Source: Hamadaea sp013361475
GTDB taxonomy: Bacteria; Actinomycetota; Actinomycetes; Mycobacteriales; Micromonosporaceae
Assembly (NCBI RefSeq): GCF_040654195.1
Contig: NZ_JBFAHM010000002.1
Span: 248,001-312,000, forward strand
Length of the DNA: 64,000 nt
Direction of reading: 5' to 3'
Shown here: piece after piece, positions 9,000-17,735 of the stretch
Numbering within the stretch: position 1 is the first letter of the stretch
How the letters are laid out: each line of letters opens with the position of its first letter
Position numbers and translations under genes: made by a program
Notes under the pieces: generated by a model
Databases searched by the model: none
What the model was told of the DNA's origin: nothing
What the model saw: the letters and a program-made list of their open reading frames with translations, nothing else

Positions 9000-9045
9000 C
9001 TGCGGGCGGGTTCGCTCGCCCCCGTGACGGCGTGCCCGCCCGCAG
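9000..9045 (-). terminator. Hairpin downstream of the ABC exporter operon
   Basis: Perfect 11-bp stem CTGCGGGCGGG / CCCGCCCGCAG enclosing 24 nt that can itself fold. It lies 11 nt beyond the stop of the ATPase gene at 9056. Confidence 0.6.
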
Positions 9046-9055
9046 GACGTGCCCG

Positions 9056-9802
9056 CTACAGGCGCAGCCCGTCGACTCGGGCGAGCGTCGAGGCTGGTTC
9101 CTCACCTCCGGTCAGGTCGATGTCCTCGACGATCCGGCCGTCGCGGAGGCGTAGCAGGCGGTCGCAAGCCGCCGCGATGTGCTGCTCGTGGGTGGCGATG
9201 AGCACCGTCGTCCCACGGTCCCGGCGGATCTCGGCGAGCAGGTCGAGGATCTCGGCCCCGGTCGCGGAGTCCAGGTTGCCGGTGGGCTCGTCGGCGATCA
9301 GCAGGCGCGGCTCGCCCATCAGGGCGCGGGCGATCGCCACCCGCTGCTGCTGGCCACCGGACAGCTGCGACGGCAGTGCGCCTTCCCGCCCGGACAGCCC
9401 GACCGCAGCCAGGAGATCCCGGGCGCGCGCCGTCTTGTCGAAGCTGACCCGGTACGGCAGCACCGGCGCGATCACATTGTCGAGCGCGGTCAACGCGGGC
9501 AGCAGGTGGTAGCGCTGGAAGACGAACCCGAGTCCACGCCGGTATTCCGCCAGGCGGGCGCGGCGCAGGCGGGTGAGGTCGAGCCCGTCCACTTCGATCG
9601 CCCCCTCGTCGGGCGCCTCGATCGCCCCCACGAGATGGAGCAGAGTGGACTTCCCGGAGCCGCTCGCACCGGCGACCGCGACCATGGCGCCCGGGGCGAT
9701 CTCCAGTGTCAGCCCGTCAACCGCCGTGACATCGCTGCCGCCGCCGCGGAATCGTTTGACGACCCCGGTCATGACGACCCGAGCACCTGAATCTGACGAC
9801 AT
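9056..9802 (-). CDS. ABC transporter ATP-binding protein (MacB/LolD type)
   Basis: 248 aa. Walker A GASGSGKST (about residues 43-51), Q-loop in FVFQRYHLLP, signature LSGGQQQRV, Walker B LLIADEPTGNLD and the switch His in IATHEQH: all catalytic parts intact. The DEPTGNLDS wording is typical of the MacB/LolD/FtsE group that works with FtsX-like permeases. It follows the permease gene with 2 nt between stop and start, so one operon. ATG 9802; a longer open frame upstream only runs antiparallel through the permease and was discarded. The operon is divergent from a PadR repressor. Likely role: export of a lipid, peptide or drug, or mechanotransmission; substrate unknown. Confidence 0.93.
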   Translation of the reverse strand: MSSDSGARVVMTGVVKRFRGGGSDVTAVDGLTLEIAPGAMVAVAGASGSGKSTLLHLVGAIEAPDEGAIEVDGLDLTRLRRARLAEYRRGLGFVFQRYHLLPALTALDNVIAPVLPYRVSFDKTARARDLLAAVGLSGREGALPSQLSGGQQQRVAIARALMGEPRLLIADEPTGNLDSATGAEILDLLAEIRRDRGTTVLIATHEQHIAAACDRLLRLRDGRIVEDIDLTGGEEPASTLARVDGLRL

Positions 9803-9804
9803 GC

Positions 9805-12570
9805 TCACTCCTCGGCAAGGGTCACGGACAGCGAGGCGCTGGGCGTCCACAGCGCCGGGACGGTGGCGGCCACGACGGCGCACAGTACGCCGGCCAGGGC
9901 GGCGAGACCGGTGGCATACAGCACGGACGGTTCGACTGCGCCGACGAACCGGGCGACGGCCAGCAGCCCGCCCGTGACGCCGAGCACGACGCCACCGAGG
10001 CCGATCAGCAGTCCTTCGTAGGCGATGAGCCGGACGAGGGCTCCGGCACCCCAGCCCATGGCCCGCAACGCGGCCAGCTCGTGCGACCGTTCGCGGACGT
10101 TGAGATAGAGGACGTCTCCGACGGCTGCCGTGGCGAGTACAGCCGTCGCGATGACCGCGAGTGTGTCGACTCCGCGTACGCGGACCGAGACGACCTGGCC
10201 GAGGAGGCTTCCCGTGACCTCGCCGTGGAACGCCCACTCCAGCGTGGCGATGACGGTCAGCGCGCCGATGCCGAGCGCCATGGCGATCACGCCGAGCGCC
10301 GTACGCCCCCGCAGGCGCCGGGCATTGCGGGTGGCTAGCCCGAAGACGGTGCGGGACCGGGTCCACCGGCGACGCCGCCCGGCCATTCCGGACGGTGCGA
10401 GAGCCACACCCGGATGCGTCCGGGAGGCGCTCAGCGCGGGCAGCAGTCCGGCCAGCAAGGCGAGCGCCGTCGCGACGGGGATCGCCACGGCCGCGTGCCG
10501 CCAGCTGATCTCGATCGTCAGCGCAGCGGCGAGCGGTATCGCCACGGCTGCGGCGACGAGGCCGGCGAGCAGGCCTATCACGGCGACCTCGCCGAGGACG
10601 GCTCCGGCGATGCGCCGCCGCGGCCAGCCCAGGCAGGCCAGCACGGCGAGCTGGGGTCGCCGGTCCCGAACCGCCGCCATGGCCGCGTTGCCGACGAAGA
10701 GAAGGCACACGACCAGGATCAGTCCGAACAGGACGGTGCTCTTGCGGTCGATTGCTGAGACGATCGCCAACGCTGCGCCCTTCTGCGACCAGTTCTCGGT
10801 CAGCCGCAGCTCCGGGCGGCCGAACGCGCCCGCGGGCAGGTCGATCGTCTGGGGCGCCGGGGACGAGCCGAGGGTGATGTCGACGTCGAGTCCGGTGCTG
10901 AGGGCGATCCGCTCGGCGATACTGCGTACGCGTTCGCGGCTGAACGCGTCGAACTTCTGGATTCCCGCGACCCGGACGCGTACCGCCGAGATCGGTGCGG
11001 ATGCGGTGCCCGCACTGGCGAAGATCCCGGAGGAGGCGGCCAGTGTCGTGAGAATGAGTGGCGGCCGGGAAAGGTAGCCCGCCGGGTTGCTGTTGGCCCG
11101 CAGGGGTTGTCCGCCGAGCAGATCGCGCGTGCGCCGGTCGGCCGAGGTGAGTTCGCCTGTCTCATAGGTCTGCAACGGCACGGCCGAGGCCGCTGCGAAG
11201 CCGGTGAGCCGGGCGGCGTCGAAGGCACCCACGACGTTCGCCTGGGTCAGGTCGCCCCGGCTGAACTGCCGCATTTCGACCTCCCGGAAACCGACGTCGG
11301 AGGCGAACACCGGCGGCCCGGCTCCGTCGGATATCTGCACGTTGGGCAGCCAGGCCAGCGGGTTGCCCGGGACGACCGTCGGCCGGACCACCCCGTCCGG
11401 ACCCGTCGTGTAGTGAACCGGGCCGCTTTGCAGAAAGCTGCTCAGCGTCGCCTGCACGGAGCGGTATCGGGGATCCTGCAGCGCATCGACCTGGGTCAGC
11501 ACGGCGAGTGGCGGTCCGGTGACGCTGCGGAGGATGGTGCGCTGCGCCGCGGGCTTGACTCCGGGCCGGATGGCATCACCGGGCAGCCGTTCCACCCCGA
11601 CCTCGAACTTCTCGTCGTCACCGGAACTCGATGCGGTCAGGACGGGCAGGCTCGCCATCTGATCGGTCGTCGCGGCGGCGAGCTTGTCCGAATCGGTCAG
11701 GTAGCGGCCGGTGGTGATCGCCTTGTCGAGACCGACGAGCCGAGACTCCTCCACTGGATCGATGGCCGCCACACCGCCGACCGCCCACCAGCCGACGCTG
11801 ATGATCAGCCGGGGTTCGCCGTGTTTCGGGGCGGCGCCGACGAAGGTGACGTCCCGGGGCGCGAAGCTGCCGTCGCGGAGCAGCTGGACCACGGAGAACC
11901 GGCTGCGCTTGCCCTCGTCGAGACCGTTGCCGCCGTTGAGCTCGTCGGTGGTGCCGCAGATGGGCACGCGCCGGCCGTTCGGTAGCACCTCCAGCGGTCC
12001 GGGACACTGCTCGTCGTACGGCGAGCCGTCGGCATAGCGATCCAGAGCGGTCGCGTCGGCGTCCATGGTGATGAGCCGGTTCTTGGTGATGTAGACGTAG
12101 TGGGGGGCGTCCGGAGCGCGGGTGAGGCCGCGGTCGCTGCTCCAGGCCAAGTTGAGCCGCAGCAGTTGACTCGTCTTGCTGCGGTCGACGTACTTAGTGA
12201 GGTCGAACTGATCCCAGCGCGCGACGCTGGCGTAGCCGAGGGAGGCGATCGGCGCGGCCACGTCGACGCCGTCGAGGTGGCGGATCTGCTCCCATTGCGC
12301 CATCGTGATGCCGCCGTACTGTCCGGACAGGTAGTTCGGGCGAACCAGCCCGCGCTCGGCCTCCTGCGTCGTGCGTTCGCCGTGCGGCCGCACAAGGATG
12401 TCGTACGCCGCCCGGAAGTTCTCGTCCACCGTCTGGCTGACCTGCAGTCTCGACGTGGTCACGCTCCCGGTCAGCACGGTGAAGCCGGTGGTGGCGACGA
12501 GGACCCCCGCGAACAGAGCCAGGCTGCGGCCGAGCCGGTGCCGCAGTTGCGCCCCGATGAATCTGATCAC
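9805..12570 (-). CDS. ABC transporter permease, FtsX-like (MacB type)
   Basis: 921 aa. An N-terminal membrane segment (about residues 10-30), a large extracytoplasmic region of about 500 residues, then two FtsX blocks of three or more helices each (IVSAIDRKSTVLFGLILVV... and near the C-terminus ending SLSVTLAEE). This long two-FtsX layout is common in actinobacterial exporters. It forms an operon with the ATPase at 9056. Start: GTG 12570 (VIRFIGAQ) is preferred; ATG 12594 is possible but lies inside the putative PadR operator. Regulation by the divergent PadR protein is likely. Confidence 0.9.
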   Translation of the reverse strand: MIRFIGAQLRHRLGRSLALFAGVLVATTGFTVLTGSVTTSRLQVSQTVDENFRAAYDILVRPHGERTTQEAERGLVRPNYLSGQYGGITMAQWEQIRHLDGVDVAAPIASLGYASVARWDQFDLTKYVDRSKTSQLLRLNLAWSSDRGLTRAPDAPHYVYITKNRLITMDADATALDRYADGSPYDEQCPGPLEVLPNGRRVPICGTTDELNGGNGLDEGKRSRFSVVQLLRDGSFAPRDVTFVGAAPKHGEPRLIISVGWWAVGGVAAIDPVEESRLVGLDKAITTGRYLTDSDKLAAATTDQMASLPVLTASSSGDDEKFEVGVERLPGDAIRPGVKPAAQRTILRSVTGPPLAVLTQVDALQDPRYRSVQATLSSFLQSGPVHYTTGPDGVVRPTVVPGNPLAWLPNVQISDGAGPPVFASDVGFREVEMRQFSRGDLTQANVVGAFDAARLTGFAAASAVPLQTYETGELTSADRRTRDLLGGQPLRANSNPAGYLSRPPLILTTLAASSGIFASAGTASAPISAVRVRVAGIQKFDAFSRERVRSIAERIALSTGLDVDITLGSSPAPQTIDLPAGAFGRPELRLTENWSQKGAALAIVSAIDRKSTVLFGLILVVCLLFVGNAAMAAVRDRRPQLAVLACLGWPRRRIAGAVLGEVAVIGLLAGLVAAAVAIPLAAALTIEISWRHAAVAIPVATALALLAGLLPALSASRTHPGVALAPSGMAGRRRRWTRSRTVFGLATRNARRLRGRTALGVIAMALGIGALTVIATLEWAFHGEVTGSLLGQVVSVRVRGVDTLAVIATAVLATAAVGDVLYLNVRERSHELAALRAMGWGAGALVRLIAYEGLLIGLGGVVLGVTGGLLAVARFVGAVEPSVLYATGLAALAGVLCAVVAATVPALWTPSASLSVTLAEE

Positions 12571-12591
12571 GCGGCCCAGTGTGCCGTCATA

Positions 12592-12604
12592 CATTGTCAC
12601 AATG
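12592..12604. promoter_or_regulatory. Putative PadR operator
   Basis: CATTGT-C-ACAATG, a perfect 13-bp palindrome between the divergent exporter permease (12570, -) and PadR (12635, +) genes. Position and symmetry suit a PadR dimer; the base match to known PadR sites is not exact. Confidence 0.55.
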
Positions 12605-12634
12605 CAAGGCCCGATTTTGCGGTACGCTCGCCCC

Positions 12635-13231
12635 ATGCCGATCCAGCACGCCGTCCTGGCCCTGCTCCGCGGCGGGCCGAGCCACGGCTATGAGCTGAAG
12701 AGCGCCTTCGAGGCCGCCGTCGGTCCACAATGGGGAGCGCTCAACATCGGCCACCTGTACCAGGTCCTCGACCGGCTGTCCCGGGACGGCCAGGTCACCT
12801 CCAGCCGGGTCGCGCAGGACGTCAAACCGGACCGGGTCGTCTACACCATTACCGACGCCGGGACGGCGGAGCTGCACGAATGGATGGCCGCGCCGACCCC
12901 GCGCACCAGCGGCTACCGCGACGACTTCTTCCTGAAGATGATGGCGGCGGCCCGCTCCGGCGACCGGGACCTGGTGGCCTCGGTCTTGACCACCCAGCGC
13001 GGGCATCTGCTACGCGAACTGCGGAACCTCGAGACGCTGCGCCGCGATCCGGACCGCGACCCGGTCGTCCGCCTGCTCCTCGCCGCCGCCGCCCGGCATG
13101 TCAGCGCAGACCTGGCCTTCCTGGACGACGCCGAGGCGGCCCTGGTCACTGGTGACCAGCTGACGGCCATTCGCACGACGCCACGCGCCACGCGATCCGA
13201 AGCGACCACGACCGAGACCCGGGCGGCCTAA
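12635..13231 (+). CDS. PadR family transcriptional regulator
   Basis: 198 aa. N-terminal winged helix (AVLALLRGGPSHGYELKSAF ... LYQVLDRLSRDGQV) with the HGYEL motif of PadR proteins and a C-terminal helical dimerisation region (group 2 length). Divergent from the FtsX/ATPase exporter at 9056-12570; PadR proteins commonly repress such exporters until an antibiotic or other ligand binds. Start ATG 12635; the frame is open upstream but only antisense to the permease. Confidence 0.9.
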   Translation: MPIQHAVLALLRGGPSHGYELKSAFEAAVGPQWGALNIGHLYQVLDRLSRDGQVTSSRVAQDVKPDRVVYTITDAGTAELHEWMAAPTPRTSGYRDDFFLKMMAAARSGDRDLVASVLTTQRGHLLRELRNLETLRRDPDRDPVVRLLLAAAARHVSADLAFLDDAEAALVTGDQLTAIRTTPRATRSEATTTETRAA

Positions 13232-13294
13232 CCCACCAGTTCAACGAGCTCGGTCTCCCGGCGGAGGTCGACGTCGCCGGATATCGTGCCGCGC

Positions 13295-13738
13295 ATGATG
13301 GCGGGGGAGGGACCGGACGCGCTCCGGCGCTGGAAGATCATCGCGATGACGAACGCGTTCGTCGCGGTCGCGGCGGTGGCCGGGCTGGTCGGCTGGGTCG
13401 CCCGTGGCTCCGATCGCGCGGACGGCGCAGCGGCCGCGCCGGCCGTGACGTTCACCGGCGGCGGCTGGACTCTCACCACCGAATGCGAAGGAGTCCGCGC
13501 TGAGCGGCTGCCGATCGGCACGCCGGTCAAGATCGTCAGCACCGACGGCGCCGAACTCGCAGCCGGCAAGATCACGCGCGACCCGGTGAATGTCGACGGT
13601 ACATGCCGTCAAGAGTTCATCATCGACAACATTCCGGCTGGGCGGGGCGTGTATCTGCTCGAAGTCGGACACTGGCGGCATGCGGTGGCGGAGGCCAAAC
13701 TGCGCGACAACGAGGCGGGACTGCCGCTGGTGCTGTAG
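13295..13738 (+). CDS. Membrane-anchored protein of unknown function
   Basis: 147 aa. One transmembrane segment (about residues 19-36, MTNAFVAVAAVAGLVGWVA) followed by an extracytoplasmic domain of about 100 residues with two cysteines (TTECEG and GTCRQEF). ATG 13295 or 13298; GTG 13286 is also in frame. No family recognised. Confidence 0.65.
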   Translation: MMAGEGPDALRRWKIIAMTNAFVAVAAVAGLVGWVARGSDRADGAAAAPAVTFTGGGWTLTTECEGVRAERLPIGTPVKIVSTDGAELAAGKITRDPVNVDGTCRQEFIIDNIPAGRGVYLLEVGHWRHAVAEAKLRDNEAGLPLVL

Positions 13739-13786
13739 CGCAAGGCCACTTGGCGGAGCGGTGGACCGAAGGCGGTGGCTCGCACG

Positions 13787-14041
13787 TCACTTGACGACAG
13801 AGAAGTCCGGGTGGCGCAGCCAGGCCGCCATCGCCGCCGGGTCGAGGAAGTAACCGCCGTCGACGAAGACGCAGCGGCCGTGCTGGTTGAAGTAGTCGTC
13901 CAGCCCGATGATGGGCGCTCGGCCGTAGGGCCGGGCGATGTCTCCGTCGACGTCCACCCAGCCGTCGGTCGCCTCGGCGATCCGCAGAGCGGCGGCGGTG
14001 GGCTCGATCGCGGTCACCACCCCGAGCCCTGGCCCGCTCAC
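13787..14041 (-). CDS. 84-aa protein translationally coupled to an exonuclease
   Basis: 84 aa starting at a GTG that overlaps the stop codon of the exonuclease gene (GTGA overlap at 14038-14041). The sequence is protein-like: an N-terminal helix (AIEPTAAALRIAEATDGWVDVDG) followed by ARPYGRAPIIGLDDYFNQHGRCVFVDGGYFLDPAAMAAWLRHPDFSVV. No family recognised. The overlap implies coordinated translation, so it may act with the exonuclease. Confidence 0.65.
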   Translation of the reverse strand: MSGPGLGVVTAIEPTAAALRIAEATDGWVDVDGDIARPYGRAPIIGLDDYFNQHGRCVFVDGGYFLDPAAMAAWLRHPDFSVVK

Positions 14042-14631
14042 AGTGCGTCCGGTTCGGTCTCGGTGACGGGAGCGGTGATGGGGTGGCCGAGGCGGGCCAG
14101 CTCGATGACGAGCGCGCCGATGTTCCAGGCGTCGTCGTCGCCACGGTGGTGGCGTCCTTCCAGCGGCAGGCCGGTGTGGGCGAGCGCTTGGCTCATCCCG
14201 ATTCCCCGGCGGAGGCCGAAAGCGTCCGCGAAGTGCTGCTTGACGTTGATGTGGCGGCTGCCGAACGGGTACGCCGCTCCCGAGCCGCATTGCCGTTCGA
14301 ACTGGCGGCGGTCGTACTCGCCCCAGCTGGCCCAAGTCCGGAAACGCCCACGCAGGTCGGAGCTGATGAGGGCGCACGCCGCCGGGAAGTCCAGGCCGCC
14401 GTCGACATCGGATTGGGTGAGCCCCGTCAGCTCGGTGCAGAACGGGCTGACCCGCGAGCGGCGCGGACGGACGAGGATGCGGCGGCGCTCGACGCGTCGC
14501 CAGTCGGCGGTGTCCACGACGCAGACGCCGATCTCGATGATCTCGCTCGACTCACCGGCCGGCGGCCGGTCGGCCCAGCACGTCGCCTCGACGTCGATCA
14601 CGTTGACGAGTCTTCCGAAGGCCTCCTCCAC
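14038..14631 (-). CDS. DEDDh 3'-5' exonuclease (RNase T / DnaQ-like)
   Basis: 197 aa. Exonuclease motifs: ExoI NVIDVEATCW (D and E metal ligands), EIIEIGVCVVD, ExoII region with SWGEYDRRQFERQC, and ExoIII HHRGDDDAWNIGALV (His and Asp of DEDDh). This short single-domain form resembles the ERI-1/inhibitor-of-KinA-like exonucleases (3'hExo family) that trim RNA or DNA ends. GTG 14631 has GGAGGAGG inside the coding start, so a start a few codons later at a GTG before IDVEATCW is possible. Followed by the overlapping 84-aa gene. Confidence 0.88.
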   Translation of the reverse strand: MEEAFGRLVNVIDVEATCWADRPPAGESSEIIEIGVCVVDTADWRRVERRRILVRPRRSRVSPFCTELTGLTQSDVDGGLDFPAACALISSDLRGRFRTWASWGEYDRRQFERQCGSGAAYPFGSRHINVKQHFADAFGLRRGIGMSQALAHTGLPLEGRHHRGDDDAWNIGALVIELARLGHPITAPVTETEPDAL

Positions 14632-14675
14632 GAGAACGGAAGGTAGGCCTCCGGAAGACCGTCGGGCAACCGATA

Positions 14676-15494
14676 TCAGCGGAACGCCGGGGCGTTGCGG
14701 CGCGCCCAGTCGGCGAACGGCGTACCGGGCCGGCCGAGGAGGCGCTCGACGTCCGGGCTGATCTGCTGCTCCTCGGCGGTCGGCGTACCGAGGATGGCGA
14801 GCGTGCCCTCGGCCACGGGCGCGGGCATGAACTGCGTCATCTGGGCGTACGCCTCGTCGCGGGTCTGCTCGACGAATCGGACCGGTTCACCGAGCGCGGC
14901 CTCGATGGCGGCCGCCCGCTCACGCGGTGTGGTGAGCGCCGGTCCGGTCAGGACGTAGAACTGTCCTTTGTGGCCGTCTGAGGTGAGCACGGCCGCGGCG
15001 GTGGCGGCGACGTCGTCCGGGTCGATGAAGGGCAGGCCCACGTCACCGAAGGGGGCCGGCGCCACACGGGCCGTCTTGATCGGCTGCACCCAGGCGTACG
15101 CGTTGGAGGCGAGCCCGCCCGACCGCAGGACGGTCCAGTCGAGTCCGGACCCGGTGACCGCGTTCTCGAAGGCGACCGCGTGCGCGTAGGAGGCCGGCCG
15201 GGTGCCCGCGCCCTGCGACGAGAGGAGCACGATGCGGCGTACGCCCGCCGCCCGAGCCTCGGCGACGATGCCGTCCGGGTCCTCCCCCGCGACCAGCAGG
15301 AAGAGCGTGTCTGCGCCTTCGAGGGCGGGTCGCAGGCTGGCTGGCTCGGCCAGGTCGGCGGCGACGGTGCGGACGCCTTCGAAGGAGTCCGGCTGGATGC
15401 CGCGTGAGACTGCGGTGACGGCCCGGCCCGTCGCGGCGACCAGGTAGACGAGCGTGCGGCCGACGTTGCCGGTGGCCCCGGTGATGACGATCAT
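14676..15494 (-). CDS. NAD(P)H-binding NmrA-like oxidoreductase
   Basis: 272 aa. Rossmann motif GATGNVGR (residues 6-13), VSRGIQP in the second strand, and the atypical-SDR/NmrA layout used by quinone reductases such as QorB and by NmrA-type redox sensors. Strong Shine-Dalgarno (AGGAG) before the ATG. Divergent from a TetR gene; two matching 16-bp operators lie between, so probably repressed by that TetR and induced by an electrophile or quinone (inference from such pairs). Confidence 0.9.
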   Translation of the reverse strand: MIVITGATGNVGRTLVYLVAATGRAVTAVSRGIQPDSFEGVRTVAADLAEPASLRPALEGADTLFLLVAGEDPDGIVAEARAAGVRRIVLLSSQGAGTRPASYAHAVAFENAVTGSGLDWTVLRSGGLASNAYAWVQPIKTARVAPAPFGDVGLPFIDPDDVAATAAAVLTSDGHKGQFYVLTGPALTTPRERAAAIEAALGEPVRFVEQTRDEAYAQMTQFMPAPVAEGTLAILGTPTAEEQQISPDVERLLGRPGTPFADWARRNAPAFR

Positions 15495-15507
15495 TTCGGT
15501 TCTCCTA

Positions 15508-15523
15508 AGTTAGTTGGCTGACT
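15508..15523. promoter_or_regulatory. TetR operator, site 1
   Basis: AGTTAGTTGGCTGACT; its reverse complement AGTCAGCCAACTAACT matches site 2 (read as AGTTAGCCATCTCACT) at 13 of 16 positions. Located in the leader of the NmrA-like gene. Confidence 0.75.
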
Positions 15524-15570
15524 CACTTGTCGAGGACGCTACCAACGCTCGCCCGGAGCGGGATACGATA

Positions 15571-15586
15571 AGTGAGATGGCTAACT
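15571..15586. promoter_or_regulatory. TetR operator, site 2, covering the TetR start codon
   Basis: AGTGAGATGGCTAACT; consensus of both sites AGTYAGCCAWCTMACT. This copy contains the ATG of the TetR gene (15577), so binding would block both transcription and the start region. Confidence 0.75.
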
Positions 15587-16164
15587 CAGAAATGCCGCAG
15601 GCGCGATCTTCTGCTAAGCGCCGCCGCTTGTCCGCCGCCGCCGCGCAGGTGCTGCACCAGCGCGGCGTCGAACGCACGACGATCGCCGACATCGCACGCG
15701 CCGCGGACGTGCCGGTCGGCAACGTCTACTACTACTTCAAGACCAAGGACGACCTGGTCCACGCCGCGCTCGCCGAGCAGGCGCAGTCGCTCGCGGAGCT
15801 GACCGACGCCTTGGAGAAGCAGGACGATCCCATCGATCGCCTCCACGGGCTCATCGACGCCTGGGTCGGCCAGCGCGACGTCGCCGCCCGCTACGGCTGC
15901 CCCACTGGATCACTGGCGACCGAGATCGACAAGCGCGACGAAGGCGACCTCGACGCCGAAGCCGGCCGGGTCATGCGGCTGCTCCTGGACTGGTGCGAGA
16001 CCCAGTTCGCCAGGGCGCGCGTACCCGACGCGGCCGGCCACGCGCTCACTCTCGTCTCGGCGTACCAAGGCATGAGCGTGATGGCGAACGCGTTGCGGGA
16101 CCCGGAGGTCATGACACGCGAAGGCGCGCGGCTGAAGCGCTGGCTGGACGCGCTCAGGCCGTAG
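15577..16164 (+). CDS. TetR family transcriptional regulator
   Basis: 195 aa. Helix-turn-helix in residues about 13-55 (AAAQVLHQRGVERTTIADIARAADVPVGNVYYYFKTKDDLV), C-terminal domain of the type seen in quinone- or aldehyde-responsive repressors, with one Cys pair candidate (YGCPTG and DWCETQ). ATG 15577 lies inside an operator; a GTG at 15514 is in frame but would put non-family residues in front. The 3' end overlaps the convergent DUF2255 gene by 11 bp. Confidence 0.9.
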   Translation: MANSEMPQARSSAKRRRLSAAAAQVLHQRGVERTTIADIARAADVPVGNVYYYFKTKDDLVHAALAEQAQSLAELTDALEKQDDPIDRLHGLIDAWVGQRDVAARYGCPTGSLATEIDKRDEGDLDAEAGRVMRLLLDWCETQFARARVPDAAGHALTLVSAYQGMSVMANALRDPEVMTREGARLKRWLDALRP

Positions 16165-16534
16165 GGACCAGGCGGATGGTCGCCTCCCGCGCGCCGGGAT
16201 TCACCACGCTTCCCACGATGTTCGCGCCATACCGGCCATACTTCGACTTGTACGCGTTGTCGATGCGGTCGTTGAGCTTCTCGTCGGGGTCGACGACGAA
16301 CGCCACGTCCTTGTCGACGCCGCCGGCGTGGATGTGACCGGCTTCGCGAGTCCGCGTACGCCGGAACCAGGTGCCGCCGCGCCCGTGCATCGAGCGCACG
16401 TAGAGGTCGTCGCCGTCCCGCACGACCCACATCGTCACCGGGTCACCCAGCGTTCCATCGCGGCGCTGTGAGGCCAGCTCCAATTCGTCGGTGCGGTCGA
16501 TCCGGCTCAGCTCTTCGGTGGTCCATCCGGGCAT
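16154..16534 (-). CDS. DUF2255 family protein
   Basis: 126 aa, full length for DUF2255, a small beta-barrel family related to the FMN-binding split-barrel / F420-dependent deazaflavin enzymes. Visible features: LELASQRRDGTLGDPVTMWVV and DLYVRSMHGRGGTWFRR, then VAFVVDPDEKLNDRIDNAYKSKYG. Reaction not established. Convergent with, and overlapping, the TetR gene. Confidence 0.85.
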   Translation of the reverse strand: MPGWTTEELSRIDRTDELELASQRRDGTLGDPVTMWVVRDGDDLYVRSMHGRGGTWFRRTRTREAGHIHAGGVDKDVAFVVDPDEKLNDRIDNAYKSKYGRYGANIVGSVVNPGAREATIRLVPTA

Positions 16535-16611
16535 CGGGTCCTCCTCGGCTCTTTCTGCCTGCGTACCACGAGCCGGGGCGTGAGGTGGGAGTTCGCCCGG
16601 ATCCCCGCTTC

Positions 16612-17613
16612 TCAGCGCAACGGCCGGCAGCTCGCCCGCACGACGAGTTCGGTGGGCAGCCGGACGTGGATGTCGCGCTCGACGCCCGCGATCAGATCCA
16701 CCAGCAGGCGCAGCGCCTCCGCCCCCATCTGCTGGAGCGGCTGCTTGATGGTGGTCAGCGGCGGTGACGCCATCGCGGATTCGGGCACGTTGTCGAACCC
16801 GATGACCGACAGGTCGTCCGGGACGGACAGACCGAGGCTGTTGGCCGCGTGCACGGTCGCGATCGCCGACAGGTCGTTGGCGGCGAACACCGCGGTCGGC
16901 CGGTTCGCCTGGCTGAGCAGCTCCCGGGCCGGACCTTCGGCGGTCTCGGTCCGGTAGCCGCCGACGCGGACGAGTGTTTCGTCCACAGTCACCCCGGCGG
17001 CGGCCATCGCCTCCCGGAAGCCGACCTCGCGGAGGCGAGCCGACTCCAGATCAGGCCGGCCGCCGATGAAACCGATCCGGCGATGGCCGAGTTCGAGCAG
17101 GTAGTTGGTGGCCAGCTGGGCACCGGCGAAGTTGTCGGAGTCGATCGTCGGCATGCCGGACGGTCCGGTGTGCGGGTCGATGGCGACGACGTGGACGCCC
17201 TGCTTGGCTTCGAGGACCGTGGGGGTCACCAGGATGGCCCCGTCGATGAGGGTCCCGGACAGCCGGGCGAGCGATCGCCGTTCCCAGCCGACCTTCGAGC
17301 CGCGGGTGCCCGCCGCGTACGCGAGCAGCTCGTAGTCGGTCTGGTCGGCGGCGGCCGACGCGCCCTTGAGCAGCTCGGTGGAGAACGGCTCGAACTCCGC
17401 CACGAGGATGCCCAGGACATGGGTGCGGTGGCTACGCAGGCTTTGCGCACCCAGGCTCGCCTCGTAGCCCAGCGTCTCGATGACCTGCTGCACCCGGTCG
17501 ACGGTCGACTGCGAGACGCCCCAGCGTCCGTTGACGACTTTCGAGACGGTAGCCACCGAGACGCCTGCCGTTCGGGCGACGTCCGACATCTTCACGCGCT
17601 GGCGGATCTCCAC
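16612..17613 (-). CDS. LacI family transcriptional regulator
   Basis: 333 aa from GTG 17613 (ATG 17589 at MSDVARTAGV is the alternative). N-terminal LacI helix-turn-helix SDVARTAGVSVATVSKVVNG, hinge, and periplasmic-binding-protein-like effector domain (GFIGGRPD..., VFAANDLSAIATV, VIGFDNVPES). Divergent from the sugar ABC importer at 17736 and the GH3 glycosidase, so it is the likely repressor of that operon, with a sugar inducer. Confidence 0.92.
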   Translation of the reverse strand: MEIRQRVKMSDVARTAGVSVATVSKVVNGRWGVSQSTVDRVQQVIETLGYEASLGAQSLRSHRTHVLGILVAEFEPFSTELLKGASAAADQTDYELLAYAAGTRGSKVGWERRSLARLSGTLIDGAILVTPTVLEAKQGVHVVAIDPHTGPSGMPTIDSDNFAGAQLATNYLLELGHRRIGFIGGRPDLESARLREVGFREAMAAAGVTVDETLVRVGGYRTETAEGPARELLSQANRPTAVFAANDLSAIATVHAANSLGLSVPDDLSVIGFDNVPESAMASPPLTTIKQPLQQMGAEALRLLVDLIAGVERDIHVRLPTELVVRASCRPLR

Positions 17614-17642
17614 GAGGGGATCATAGTTGGCCGCGCCCGTTG

Positions 17643-17692
17643 AGAAAACGTTATCGACATCGATTGACAGTCCGTTACGAGACTGTAAAACT
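17643..17692 (+). promoter_or_regulatory. Promoter and operators of the CUT1-GH3 operon
   Basis: TTGACA (17664-17669), 16-nt spacer, TAAAAC (17686-17691). The inverted repeat ACAGTC-8 nt-GACTGT overlaps both hexamers (17667-17686), and a LacI-like GAAAACGTTATC lies just upstream at 17644-17655. Either could be the operator of the divergent LacI protein. Confidence 0.6.
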
Positions 17693-17735
17693 CTTGCCCA
17701 CATGAGCGCCTCAGGACGACCTTTAGGGAGATCCC

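Noticed and set aside
9803..10708. N-terminal extension of the ABC ATPase frame
   Set aside because: The extra 300 residues are Arg/Pro-rich and overlap the permease gene; family proteins start at MSSDSGARV (9802).
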